DNA of 23,505 nucleotides, taken from NCBI GenBank assembly GCA_000437435.1, contig FR899627.1:55829-79333 (forward strand), read 5' to 3'. Each line of letters opens with the position of its first letter. Within the stretch, counting starts at the first letter, position 1. The DNA comes from Clostridium sp. CAG:768 (GTDB lineage: Bacteria > Cyanobacteriota > Vampirovibrionia > Gastranaerophilales > Gastranaerophilaceae). Shown here one piece after another: positions 11,157 through 18,112 of the stretch. The notes under the pieces were generated by a model. That model did not search any database, was not told where the DNA came from, and was given only the letters and a program-made list of their open reading frames with translations. The translations under genes were made by a program, and so were the position numbers.

Positions 11157-13064
11157 ATGAATAAAAGTCAAACTACGGGAATGTATATTGTCCTAGCGAT
11201 TGTAATAATACTTTTTGCATCTTCTGTATTCCTATCAGAACCTGCAGTTAAAATTCAAGAAATTTCATATTCAAACTTTATTGAAAAATTGAATAATGAT
11301 GAATTTCAAACCGTAGAAAAAGCTGACGACTTTTTAATCGCAACCCCAAAAGCTCAACCAAAAGCACAAGAAGAAAAAACAGTAAAAACACTTGCTCCAA
11401 GTGCTGAAAATCCTTTTGGAACAATAGAAAAGAAACCTCAAACAATCAAATATAAAGTTTTAACCCCAGCTTTCGATCCAGACTTAATGCATAGATTAAG
11501 CGAATCAAAAGCTGATGTTAAGGTAACTCGTGCAACTGATTCATCTAAACTTTTAGGCAACGCATTAAGTTACTTATTACTTCCAATATTATTTATCGTA
11601 TTTTTGGCAGTAATGGCAAAAAGTATTCAAGCAGGCGGCTCTCAAGCAATGTCTTTTGGAAAAAGTAAAGCTAAAATGCTTCTTGACAGTAAAGTTAAAA
11701 CAACCTTCAAAGATGTTGCAGGTATTGATGAAGAGAAAAAAGAACTTGAAGAAATCGTTGACTTCTTGAAAAACGGAGACAAATACATTAAATTAGGAGC
11801 CAAAATTCCTAAAGGCGTACTTCTTGTAGGCCCTCCGGGAACAGGTAAAACATTAATGGCAAAAGCTGTTGCAGGAGAAGCAGGCGTTCCATTCTTCTCA
11901 ATAAGCGGTTCAGACTTCGTAGAAATGTTCGTAGGCGTAGGTGCTAGCCGTGTAAGAGATTTGTTTGACCAAGCTAAAAAACATCAACCTTGTATTATAT
12001 TCATAGATGAAATTGATGCAGTAGGTCGTCAACGTGGAGCTGGTATGGGAGGCGGTCACGATGAACGTGAACAAACTCTTAACCAATTACTTGTAGAAAT
12101 GGACGGTTTTGACGAAAATACAAATATTATCGTTATCGCTGCAACTAACAGACCTGACATTTTAGATAACGCATTATTAAGACCTGGTAGATTTGACAGA
12201 CAAATTTATATCAATGCTCCTGATGTAAGAGGCAGAGAACAAATCCTAAAAGTTCACGCTAAAAACAAACAATTAGAACCTGAAGTTGATTTAAAAACCC
12301 TTGCAAAACGTACACCTGGCTTTACAGGTGCTGATTTACAAAACTTGCTTAATGAAGCTGCACTACTTGCTGCAAGAAATAACAAAGACAAAATCTCAAT
12401 GAGCGACATTGACAATTCTATTGATAGAGTAATCGCAGGTATTGAAAAGAAAAGCAAAGTAATGACTGATGAAGACAAAGAATTAACTTCATACCACGAA
12501 GTAGGTCACGCACTTTTAGCTAAATTACTAAAAGATGCCGATGAATTACACAAAGTATCAATAATCCCTCGTGGATATGCATTAGGTGTAACTTGGACAA
12601 AACCTAAAGATGAAAAAGTTCACACAAATAAAGCAAAACTTCTTGCACAAATTACAGTATCATTAGGCGGACGTGCTGCTGAAGAAATCGTTTACGGTAA
12701 AGACAGAGTAAGCACAGGTGCATCTCAAGATTTGATTAACGTAACTAATATCGCAAGAAAAATGGTAACAGCTTGGGGTATGTCAGATAAATTAGGCAAC
12801 ATGGCATATGGCAAAAACCAAGAAAACGTATTTATGGGTAGAGATTTTGGCCACCAAAGAGATTACTCTGAACAAGTTGCATTCGAAATTGATGAAGAGA
12901 TGAAAAATATTGTAGATTCTAAATATGAAGAAGCTAAAAGACTTTTGAGCGAAAACAGAGATATGCTTGAAGCAATTTCAAAAGAACTTCTTGATAAAGA
13001 AACTATCGATTCAGATGAATTCCAACAGATAATGGATAGAGTACAAAGTGAAAGACAAAGTTAA
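11157..13064 (+). CDS. ftsH: ATP-dependent zinc metalloprotease FtsH
   Basis: A membrane-anchored AAA+ protease that unfolds and degrades membrane and regulatory proteins. Membrane helix 1 is at about residues 9-27 and helix 2 at about 132-152, with a periplasmic region between them containing a Lys/Pro/Gln-rich stretch. The AAA domain has Walker A G-P-P-G-T-G-K-T (225-232), Walker B I-I-F-I-D-E-I-D-A and an arginine-finger segment L-R-P-G-R-F-D-R. The zinc site is H447-E-V-G-H451, with a later Asp in A-S-Q-D-L-I supplying the third ligand. Length is 635 residues, normal for FtsH. A GTG at 11142 is in frame, but GAGAGG followed by 7 nt selects the ATG at 11157. Its last 17 bp overlap the following gene, implying translational coupling to the corrinoid protein genes, an unusual pairing. 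Confidence 0.97.
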   Translation: MNKSQTTGMYIVLAIVIILFASSVFLSEPAVKIQEISYSNFIEKLNNDEFQTVEKADDFLIATPKAQPKAQEEKTVKTLAPSAENPFGTIEKKPQTIKYKVLTPAFDPDLMHRLSESKADVKVTRATDSSKLLGNALSYLLLPILFIVFLAVMAKSIQAGGSQAMSFGKSKAKMLLDSKVKTTFKDVAGIDEEKKELEEIVDFLKNGDKYIKLGAKIPKGVLLVGPPGTGKTLMAKAVAGEAGVPFFSISGSDFVEMFVGVGASRVRDLFDQAKKHQPCIIFIDEIDAVGRQRGAGMGGGHDEREQTLNQLLVEMDGFDENTNIIVIAATNRPDILDNALLRPGRFDRQIYINAPDVRGREQILKVHAKNKQLEPEVDLKTLAKRTPGFTGADLQNLLNEAALLAARNNKDKISMSDIDNSIDRVIAGIEKKSKVMTDEDKELTSYHEVGHALLAKLLKDADELHKVSIIPRGYALGVTWTKPKDEKVHTNKAKLLAQITVSLGGRAAEEIVYGKDRVSTGASQDLINVTNIARKMVTAWGMSDKLGNMAYGKNQENVFMGRDFGHQRDYSEQVAFEIDEEMKNIVDSKYEEAKRLLSENRDMLEAISKELLDKETIDSDEFQQIMDRVQSERQS

Positions 13065-13719
13065 ATATATTCTTGAATTGCCTATCCAAGAGGCAAAAAA
13101 ACAAATTAATGAAGACTGTGATATTTTAGGTCTTAAATTTACGGAAGATATAGAAAAAGGGATAGAAGCTTTTAAAAAGCTTCTTCCTTGTATTGACAAA
13201 CCTCTTATGCTAATCGGCTCTGGAGATGATGAAATTGATATAAAACTTTTGCCTGAACTAATGAAACTTCTAAATAGAGAATGCATTATCGGGATTGCTA
13301 ATGAAAAAAATTATAAACAAATCGTCCCTGATGTTATAAAAGGAAATCATACTCTAATTATTAGAACTCCGATTGACATAAACTTAGCAAAAGAAATGAA
13401 TATCCTAACATCAGATATGGGATTACCACTTGATAAAATTCTCATCGACACAGATATTGGCGGCTTAGGCTACGGGTTTGAATACGGATATAGCATAATG
13501 GAAAAAATTAAACTTGAAGGCAAATCAGGTGATAAATATTTGAATATGCCAATTATATCTTTTGCAACTGTCGAAACAGCAAAAACAAAAGAAGCAAAAG
13601 ATAAAGACCTTTCACTATATCTTGAACTCACATCAGCTGCAGCTGTAAAAGCAGCAGGTGCAGAATGTATAGTTTTGACAAATCCTCAAAGCTATAAAAC
13701 ATTAAAGGAGCTTGAATAA
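13048..13719 (+). CDS. acsD: Corrinoid iron-sulfur protein small (delta) subunit homologue, N-terminally short
   Basis: This matches the small subunit of the corrinoid/iron-sulfur protein of the acetyl-CoA pathway (AcsD/CdhD, TIM barrel). Conserved pieces are L-M-L-I-G-S-G-D-D-E-x-D-I-K-L-L-P, E-K-N-Y-K-Q-I-V-P, T-P-I-D-I-N-L-A-K-E-M-N-I-L, M-G-L-P-L-D-K-I-L-I-D, and G-G-L-G-Y-G-F-E-Y-G-Y-S-I-M-E-K-I. These fit the AcsD core closely. The family is usually a little over 300 residues; this product has 223 and lacks roughly the first quarter of the barrel. The upstream DNA is ftsH coding sequence (17-bp overlap), so this is not a frameshift remnant. The start is GTG. The stop overlaps the next ATG (TAATG), so the two subunits are coupled. 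Confidence 0.85.
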   Translation: MKDKVKYILELPIQEAKKQINEDCDILGLKFTEDIEKGIEAFKKLLPCIDKPLMLIGSGDDEIDIKLLPELMKLLNRECIIGIANEKNYKQIVPDVIKGNHTLIIRTPIDINLAKEMNILTSDMGLPLDKILIDTDIGGLGYGFEYGYSIMEKIKLEGKSGDKYLNMPIISFATVETAKTKEAKDKDLSLYLELTSAAAVKAAGAECIVLTNPQSYKTLKELE

Positions 13720-14828
13720 TGACAGAACTCTCAGGATTACAAATATTCAAATATCTGCCTGCTGCAAAAAAAGCCGAACACACAAACTGCAAAGAATGCG
13801 GCTGTCCGACCTGTATGGCTTTCGCCTTGAAACTTGCAAAGCACAATATCGAAATAGAAAAATGTAAATATCTCCCGGATACCCTAAAAGAAATTTATAA
13901 ACAAAATTCTAAACAACCGCAAAAAACTATTGAAATAAAAGGGGTTAAAATAGGCGGAGAAAATGTCCTATACAGACATGAAAAAACTTTCATAAACAAA
14001 ACTGCAATCGGGATAATAATTGACCTTGCAAATCCTAACTGGCAAGATAAATATAAGCAAGTTAAAGAATTTGAAATTACAAGAGTAAATGAGCACCTGA
14101 AAGTTGATTTAATTATTACCAAAAACGGCTCATTACCTGATTGTATTACATATGAAGAATTCCAAAAACTTTCAATAAAAGAAATTGATGATACAGATTT
14201 TACAAACACATCAAATGAATTGATTGAAATAAGAAAAAAAGCAGTATTGGAAAAAGATGAAAATTTTTCAAATCCTGTCTGCGTATATTTTAAACACACA
14301 GAAAAATCAAATCTGCTTTGTGCTAAAGCATCATATTATATTTGCAAATATGCAAATATGCTTATTTTTGAAGACTTTGATAAAAACCTTTTAACATCAC
14401 TAATGATGCTCAGACAAAATATCTTTACAGACCCGCAAAAACCATTACAGGTAGAGTCAAAAATATATGAATTTAACAACCCTGATGAAAATTCATTAAT
14501 ATTTATGACAACTAACTTTGCACTTACATTTTTTGCTGTGGCAAACGAACTTGAAAGTCTGCCTGTTCCATCTTATCTAATAGTTACTCCTGCAGAAGGG
14601 ATGAGTGTTTTGACAGCTTGGTCAGCAGAAAAATTTACAGCTAAGATGGTTGCAAAAACTCTGAAAAAATTTGATTTTGCAAATAAAGTTAAAAACCGCA
14701 AAATAATAATCCCTGGACTGCTTGCACATATGAAAGATGAACTGCAAGAAGAAATCAAAGATTTTGAAATCGTTATAGGAACAGTCGAAGCATTTGCAAT
14801 CGGCGATTTCGTAAAACAATTTAGCTGA
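13719..14828 (+). CDS. acsC: Corrinoid iron-sulfur protein large (gamma) subunit homologue
   Basis: A 369-residue homologue of AcsC/CdhE, which carries a methyl group on a cobamide and a low-potential [4Fe-4S] cluster for reactivation. N-terminus: L-S-G-L-Q-I-F-K-Y-L-P, then the cluster motif C-K-E-C-G-C-P-T-C-M-A-F-A-L-K-L-A ending in I-E-K-C-K-Y (about residues 24-50). Next come Y-R-H-E-K-T-F-I-N-K-T-A-I (84-96) and a shortened barrel. The C-terminal cobamide-binding domain is intact: M-T-T-N-F-A-L-T-F-F-A-V, P-S-Y-L-I-V-T-P-A-E-G-M-S-V-L-T-A-W-S, I-I-I-P-G. Family members run about 440 residues; the loss is mostly in the barrel. AAAGGAG precedes the ATG. No CODH/ACS or AcsE gene is nearby, so the methyl donor and acceptor are unknown. 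Confidence 0.87.
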   Translation: MTELSGLQIFKYLPAAKKAEHTNCKECGCPTCMAFALKLAKHNIEIEKCKYLPDTLKEIYKQNSKQPQKTIEIKGVKIGGENVLYRHEKTFINKTAIGIIIDLANPNWQDKYKQVKEFEITRVNEHLKVDLIITKNGSLPDCITYEEFQKLSIKEIDDTDFTNTSNELIEIRKKAVLEKDENFSNPVCVYFKHTEKSNLLCAKASYYICKYANMLIFEDFDKNLLTSLMMLRQNIFTDPQKPLQVESKIYEFNNPDENSLIFMTTNFALTFFAVANELESLPVPSYLIVTPAEGMSVLTAWSAEKFTAKMVAKTLKKFDFANKVKNRKIIIPGLLAHMKDELQEEIKDFEIVIGTVEAFAIGDFVKQFS

Positions 14829-14886
14829 TATTATAGAACTTTATTATCCATAGCAAAAATTTTCATGTTCATACGTTATTTGTGAT

Positions 14887-15273
14887 ATGGAAATTAAAAA
14901 TACACATAACAGACAAAATTTCAACGGACTTTATTTCAAAAATGTTACACCTAATGTGCAAAAAGCACTTGAAGAATCACCTGCAATACAAAAATTAAGT
15001 CAAAATTATGACGTATTTATAAAACAGTATCATCAAAGAACTCAAAAAAAATATGGAACATTGCTTAACTACGGACTAGCTTACAAAGTAAAAGAAATTG
15101 TTCCTAATTTATTTCATAAAAAATCACAATTCAACAAAAAATGCTATTCAAATTTTGTCCTCGACCCATATTCTTTCCCTAACAAAAAAGAAATCAACAA
15201 AGTAATTGAAGAGGATTTGGTAAAAGAAGCTGAATTAATAAATATGAATTTTTTCAAAGACTATCTTAAATAA
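14887..15273 (+). CDS. Unknown 128-residue basic protein with N-terminal N-F-N-G motif
   Basis: No family is recognised. The product begins M-E-I-K-N-T-H-N-R-Q-N-F-N-G-L-Y-F-K-N-V and is Lys/Asn-rich with no membrane segment or signal peptide. It is probably mostly helical. The N-F-N-G at residues 11-14 resembles N-F-R-G at residues 9-12 of the unrelated protein at 20581-21201. No ribosome-binding site is obvious, and the gene lies 58 nt after the corrinoid protein gene, with no terminator between them. Its stop overlaps fliR convergently by 8 bp. Composition is natural and the frame complete, so it is likely real. Confidence 0.6.
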   Translation: MEIKNTHNRQNFNGLYFKNVTPNVQKALEESPAIQKLSQNYDVFIKQYHQRTQKKYGTLLNYGLAYKVKEIVPNLFHKKSQFNKKCYSNFVLDPYSFPNKKEINKVIEEDLVKEAELINMNFFKDYLK

Positions 15274-16045
15274 TTTTTGAAAAAGATAAAAAGTAATCAG
15301 AAATAATATTTACAAGCATTGGCAAAATCCATACCATAATTGCCGCACCCAATACAGGCTTGAATAAGAAGCTTAATTGGAACACGTTTACTTGCGGAGC
15401 TGTCTTAGAGATTACACCTAAAATAATATCTTGTCCTAATGTTGCCAGCAAAATAGGAGATGCAATCTGCAATCCCATAAACAAAACATTTGATGACAAT
15501 TGCACCATATAATCCATATTTACAAGCTGCTGTAACGGGATTAACGTAGCATCAAGAGGAAATATTTGGAAACTGTGGATAAAAGCTGTCAAAAGCCAAT
15601 ATACCCCGCCTAATTGAATAAAAATAATTAATCCCAATAATTGAAAACACTTCCCGACAATTGACACCTGAGAAGAAGTCGTAGGATCCAATACCATAGC
15701 AGAAGACAAGCCCATTTGCATATTTACCATATCACCGCCAGCATCTACTGCCAACAAGATTAATTGAGCAATATAACCAATCATTGCACCTACTACAACA
15801 TTCAACAAGATTGAGAGAGCAAATGATTCTTTAATAATATGAACATCAGGTTTGGTGACAGATGTCAAAATTATTGTCAAAAGAAAAATTAAGCCCAATT
15901 TAACCATACTTGGTATTTCTTTTCTATTGAATACAGGAGCAAGCCTAAAAAATCCTAAAAGCCTTGCAAAAACAAAAATTCCTGCAGCTAAATAGGCATT
16001 CATCATAGGGAACATCTTCATCAATTCAGAAATAATCTGATCCAC
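15266..16045 (-). CDS. fliR: Flagellar export gate protein FliR
   Basis: A 259-residue polytopic membrane protein with about six hydrophobic segments, normal FliR/SctT size. Family features are F-V-F-A-R-L-L-G-F-F-R-L-A-P-V-F (25-40), V-K-L-G-L-I-F-L-L-T (48-57), D-A-G-G-D-M-V-N-M-Q-M-G-L-S-S-A-M-V-L-D-P (101-121), and the late S-P-I-L-L-A-T-L-G-Q-D-I-I-L-G-V-I-S-K-T-A-P-Q-V-N-V-F (196-222) region. FliR assembles with FliP and FliQ into the helical gate of the flagellar type III export apparatus. It starts with GTG, overlapping the previous stop as TAGTG, so translation depends on the gene before it. It is the last gene of the operon. Confidence 0.94.
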   Translation of the reverse strand: MDQIISELMKMFPMMNAYLAAGIFVFARLLGFFRLAPVFNRKEIPSMVKLGLIFLLTIILTSVTKPDVHIIKESFALSILLNVVVGAMIGYIAQLILLAVDAGGDMVNMQMGLSSAMVLDPTTSSQVSIVGKCFQLLGLIIFIQLGGVYWLLTAFIHSFQIFPLDATLIPLQQLVNMDYMVQLSSNVLFMGLQIASPILLATLGQDIILGVISKTAPQVNVFQLSFLFKPVLGAAIMVWILPMLVNIISDYFLSFSKII

Positions 16046-16413
16046 TATTTATCACCCCCTCTAATATCAGGCGGCGGTAAAATTTCCACAGGTTCATCAG
16101 GGGTATCTAATGGGAAAAAGACAAAATCATCACCGTTTGTAAAAATTGTCTTATCAGGAGTTACCTGAACTTTTAGAACAATATCTTTGTCATACAATTT
16201 TACAGTAATTTCAGCGTTACCCTCCCTTTTTACTTTTACAATAATAGTATCTTTATTATTATCTATTGTAAAAAAAGGAAGAACTGATACGATACTTTCA
16301 TCACTTGAAGATACACTTTTTACTGGGGAATCAGACGTGAATATATAATCTTCAAAAGCACATGCCTGAAGTGGGATTAAAATTATTGAAAGTATCAATA
16401 TCAGTTTTTTCAT
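16045..16413 (-). CDS. Secreted beta-rich protein resembling the pilus/secretin N-terminal domain, inside the fli operon
   Basis: A 122-residue exported protein. The signal peptide K-K-L-I-L-I-L-S-I-I-L-I-P-L-Q-A-C-A ends in L-Q-A-C, which could be a lipobox (acylated Cys18), or is cut after A-C-A by signal peptidase I. The body (about 28-88) is a run of beta strands: S-P-V-K-S-V-S-S-S-D-E-S-I-V-S-V-L-P, T-I-I-V-K-V-K-R-E-G-N-A-E-I-T-V-K-L, I-V-L-K-V-Q-V. This pattern recalls the T2SS/T3SS pilus-formation N-terminal domain found before secretins (CpaC/RcpA type). The tail is Pro/Asp-rich. The ATG is 3 nt after the fliQ stop with no ribosome-binding site, and its TAG overlaps the fliR GTG, so it is locked into the operon by coupling. 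No such gene is standard between fliQ and fliR. Confidence 0.7.
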   Translation of the reverse strand: MKKLILILSIILIPLQACAFEDYIFTSDSPVKSVSSSDESIVSVLPFFTIDNNKDTIIVKVKREGNAEITVKLYDKDIVLKVQVTPDKTIFTNGDDFVFFPLDTPDEPVEILPPPDIRGGDK

Positions 16414-16416
16414 CTA

Positions 16417-16905
16417 TTAACGTCCAAGAATTTTATTAGTTTCTACAAAATTAGGTTTAGGCATAGGAGTTTGAGGACTTGCATAATACTTTGTTTTTTG
16501 CTGTTGATCAATAAATGGAACCTTACCAGGGTTTTTCATTAATTCATTCATTGTCGGCTGATTTTTGAATTTATCGTTCATTTCATGTTCAAATGGAGTT
16601 GTATATTTATAATAATCAGCAGGCAAAACATAGGCATCATTTTTAGACACCAAATTAAATGCCATAGCCATACCGTCTACCATAAAACCCTTTAACATAT
16701 TTATGAAACCGATACCGCCAATTACAATTACCAAAAATACACCTAAAATCTTTGGTGCAGCCGCAATAGTTTGTTCCTGTACCTGAGTAACAGCTTGTAA
16801 AATACCTACAACAAGACCGATGCCTGCTGCGACAAGTACACAAGGCATTGAGATTGCAAGCATTATTAAAAATCCTTTTGCTAAGTATTCAACTAAAACT
16901 TCCAT
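16417..16905 (-). CDS. fliQ: Flagellar export gate protein FliQ with a long C-terminal extension
   Basis: The first 85 residues are a typical FliQ. Hydrophobic hairpin 1 is about 12-37 (F-L-I-M-L-A-I-S-M-P-C-V-L-V-A-A-G-I-G-L), then G-I-L-Q-A-V-T-Q-V-Q-E-Q-T-I-A-A-A-P-K-I-L-G, then hairpin 2 at about 55-75. FliQ normally ends near residue 89; this protein continues to 162 with a soluble, Pro/Gln/Lys-rich tail (D-A-Y-V-L-P-A-D-Y-Y-K-Y-T-T-P-F-E-H, later F-I-D-Q-Q-Q-K-T-K-Y-Y). No internal stop or frameshift separates the parts, and the next gene begins just after the tail. AAAGAGGAT precedes the ATG. The tail could reach a partner such as the adjacent secreted protein or the C-ring. Confidence 0.92.
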   Translation of the reverse strand: MEVLVEYLAKGFLIMLAISMPCVLVAAGIGLVVGILQAVTQVQEQTIAAAPKILGVFLVIVIGGIGFINMLKGFMVDGMAMAFNLVSKNDAYVLPADYYKYTTPFEHEMNDKFKNQPTMNELMKNPGKVPFIDQQQKTKYYASPQTPMPKPNFVETNKILGR

Positions 16906-16991
16906 TTTTTATCCTCTTTATAGATTTTCGTTATATCTTTTCATACTTTTACAAGTCGCTTCGCTCCCGCTTTTTTACCCTCTTTGTAGAT
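16905..16991 (-). repeat. Duplicated leader segment between fliP and fliQ, with a GC-rich patch
   Basis: A 21-nt segment at 16971-16991 recurs at 16905-16925 with 19 of 21 bases identical. On the minus strand both read ATCTA-(C/T)-AAAGAGG-(G/A)-TAAAAAA. The second copy is the working fliQ ribosome-binding site; the first has the same Shine-Dalgarno but is followed by AGCGG rather than ATGG, so no start codon. Between them lies an unusually GC-rich patch (16954-16970, AGTCGCTTCGCTCCCGC). Confidence 0.5.
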
Positions 16992-16993
16992 AC

Positions 16994-17635
16994 CTAATTG
17001 TAACTCGTGACAAGCCCTTGAACTATGAGTGCCCAACCGTCTACTGCAATAAATATCAGCAGTTTAAACGGCAAAGAAATAATCGTAGGTGATAACATAA
17101 ACATACCTAGTGCCAATAATATGTTTGCAACTACTAAGTCCAAAACAATGAATGGGACAAAGATTATAAAGCCGATTTCAAAAGATGTTTTTAACTCACT
17201 TATAATAAATGCCGGAGCTACCTGCCAAACTGTAATTTCTTCAGGATTTTTAGGCGGTTGTCCTTTTGTAGCTTCAATGAAAAAGGCCAAATCACTCTCC
17301 CTTGTCTGTTTCATCATAAATTCTTTAAGAGGTTTCGAACCCTCGTTTATGGCTTCTACAATATTTTGATTTTTATGGTACGGAACTGAACCCATCTCAT
17401 ACATTTTTTGAAATGTTCCCCCCATTGTATAAAATGTCAAAATCATTGCAAGTCCTACAATTACAATAGAAGGAGGAACCTGTTGAGTACCCATTGCTGT
17501 TTTCAACATTGAAAATACAATTACAAATCTCAAAAAACTTGTCATACAACAGAATACTAACGGTATCAAAGAAAATACCGTCATCAGTATCAACATTTGT
17601 AAAACTGGGTTCATATCTCTTATTATAGTATCCAT
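16994..17635 (-). CDS. fliP: Flagellar export gate protein FliP
   Basis: A 213-residue membrane protein. The signature segments are F-C-C-M-T-S-F-L-R-F-V-I-V-F-S-M-L-K-T-A (28-47) with G-T-Q-Q-V-P-P after it, and S-F-E-I-G-F-I-I-F-V-P-F-I-V-L-D-L-V (151-168). The last signature is M-L-S-P-T-I-I-S-L-P-F-K-L-L-I-F-I-A-V-D-G-W (180-201). FliP forms the pentameric core of the export gate. Unlike the enterobacterial protein it has no cleaved N-terminal signal peptide and starts close to the first membrane helix. GAGGGA lies before the ATG; fliO ends 11 nt upstream. The gap to fliQ contains a duplicated leader. Confidence 0.95.
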   Translation of the reverse strand: MDTIIRDMNPVLQMLILMTVFSLIPLVFCCMTSFLRFVIVFSMLKTAMGTQQVPPSIVIVGLAMILTFYTMGGTFQKMYEMGSVPYHKNQNIVEAINEGSKPLKEFMMKQTRESDLAFFIEATKGQPPKNPEEITVWQVAPAFIISELKTSFEIGFIIFVPFIVLDLVVANILLALGMFMLSPTIISLPFKLLIFIAVDGWALIVQGLVTSYN

Positions 17636-17646
17636 TTTATATCCCT

Positions 17647-18060
17647 CTATATATTATTTATTATGTTTTTAAATACTTTCTTTTGAGCTGTCGCTCTTTG
17701 ACCTCTTGGGAAATCCACAATTGTCGGCAAATCATCTACACTGCAATTTGTGTTAGTTTTTAAAACAGAAGAAGATGATGATGAAGATACAATTTCATTT
17801 TTTTGAACAGGTGAATTATCATCTAATTTTGAAATTAAAGAAGTTCTTCCTACATCAGATGCAACAAGAAATCTTTCTTGGCCAGCTCTTACTACAAATA
17901 ATTCTTTTCTTGGTCCAAGACTTATACATTCTTCTACATTTAAAAATTTTGATCTTGAAGTACTGCAATAAGAGAATTTTTTATACACAAAAACTGCTAA
18001 GAATATTATTCCTACCATTGCTGCTGTGTATACTATGAAATTTACTAAATATCCACTCAT
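17647..18060 (-). CDS. fliO: FliO-like flagellar export assembly protein
   Basis: A 137-residue protein with one N-terminal membrane helix (V-N-F-I-V-Y-T-A-A-M-V-G-I-I-F-L-A-V-F-V-Y), a basic region, and a FliO-type cytoplasmic domain. The motif is L-N-V-E-E-C-I-S-L-G-P-R-K-E-L-F-V-V-R-A-G-Q-E-R-F-L-V-A-S. In FliO the 'L-x-L-G-x-x-x-x-L-x-V-V-x-V-G-x-x-x-x-L-V-G' pattern is the hallmark. A Ser-rich linker follows (S-S-S-S-S-S-V) and then a basic C-terminus. FliO aids assembly of the FliP ring, and fliP follows directly, which supports the call. The start at 18060 is chosen because AGAGG then lies 8 nt upstream; the in-frame ATG at 18066 is too close to it. Confidence 0.8.
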   Translation of the reverse strand: MSGYLVNFIVYTAAMVGIIFLAVFVYKKFSYCSTSRSKFLNVEECISLGPRKELFVVRAGQERFLVASDVGRTSLISKLDDNSPVQKNEIVSSSSSSSVLKTNTNCSVDDLPTIVDFPRGQRATAQKKVFKNIINNI

Positions 18061-18112
18061 TTCCATATCCTCTTTAATACTTCAACAAAACTTTTTTAAT
18101 CTAAAAAAACTA

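Noticed and set aside
13000..13050. Cobalamin riboswitch upstream of the corrinoid protein genes
   Set aside because: There is no non-coding leader: the first gene overlaps ftsH coding sequence, and nothing resembling a B12 box was seen before ftsH either.
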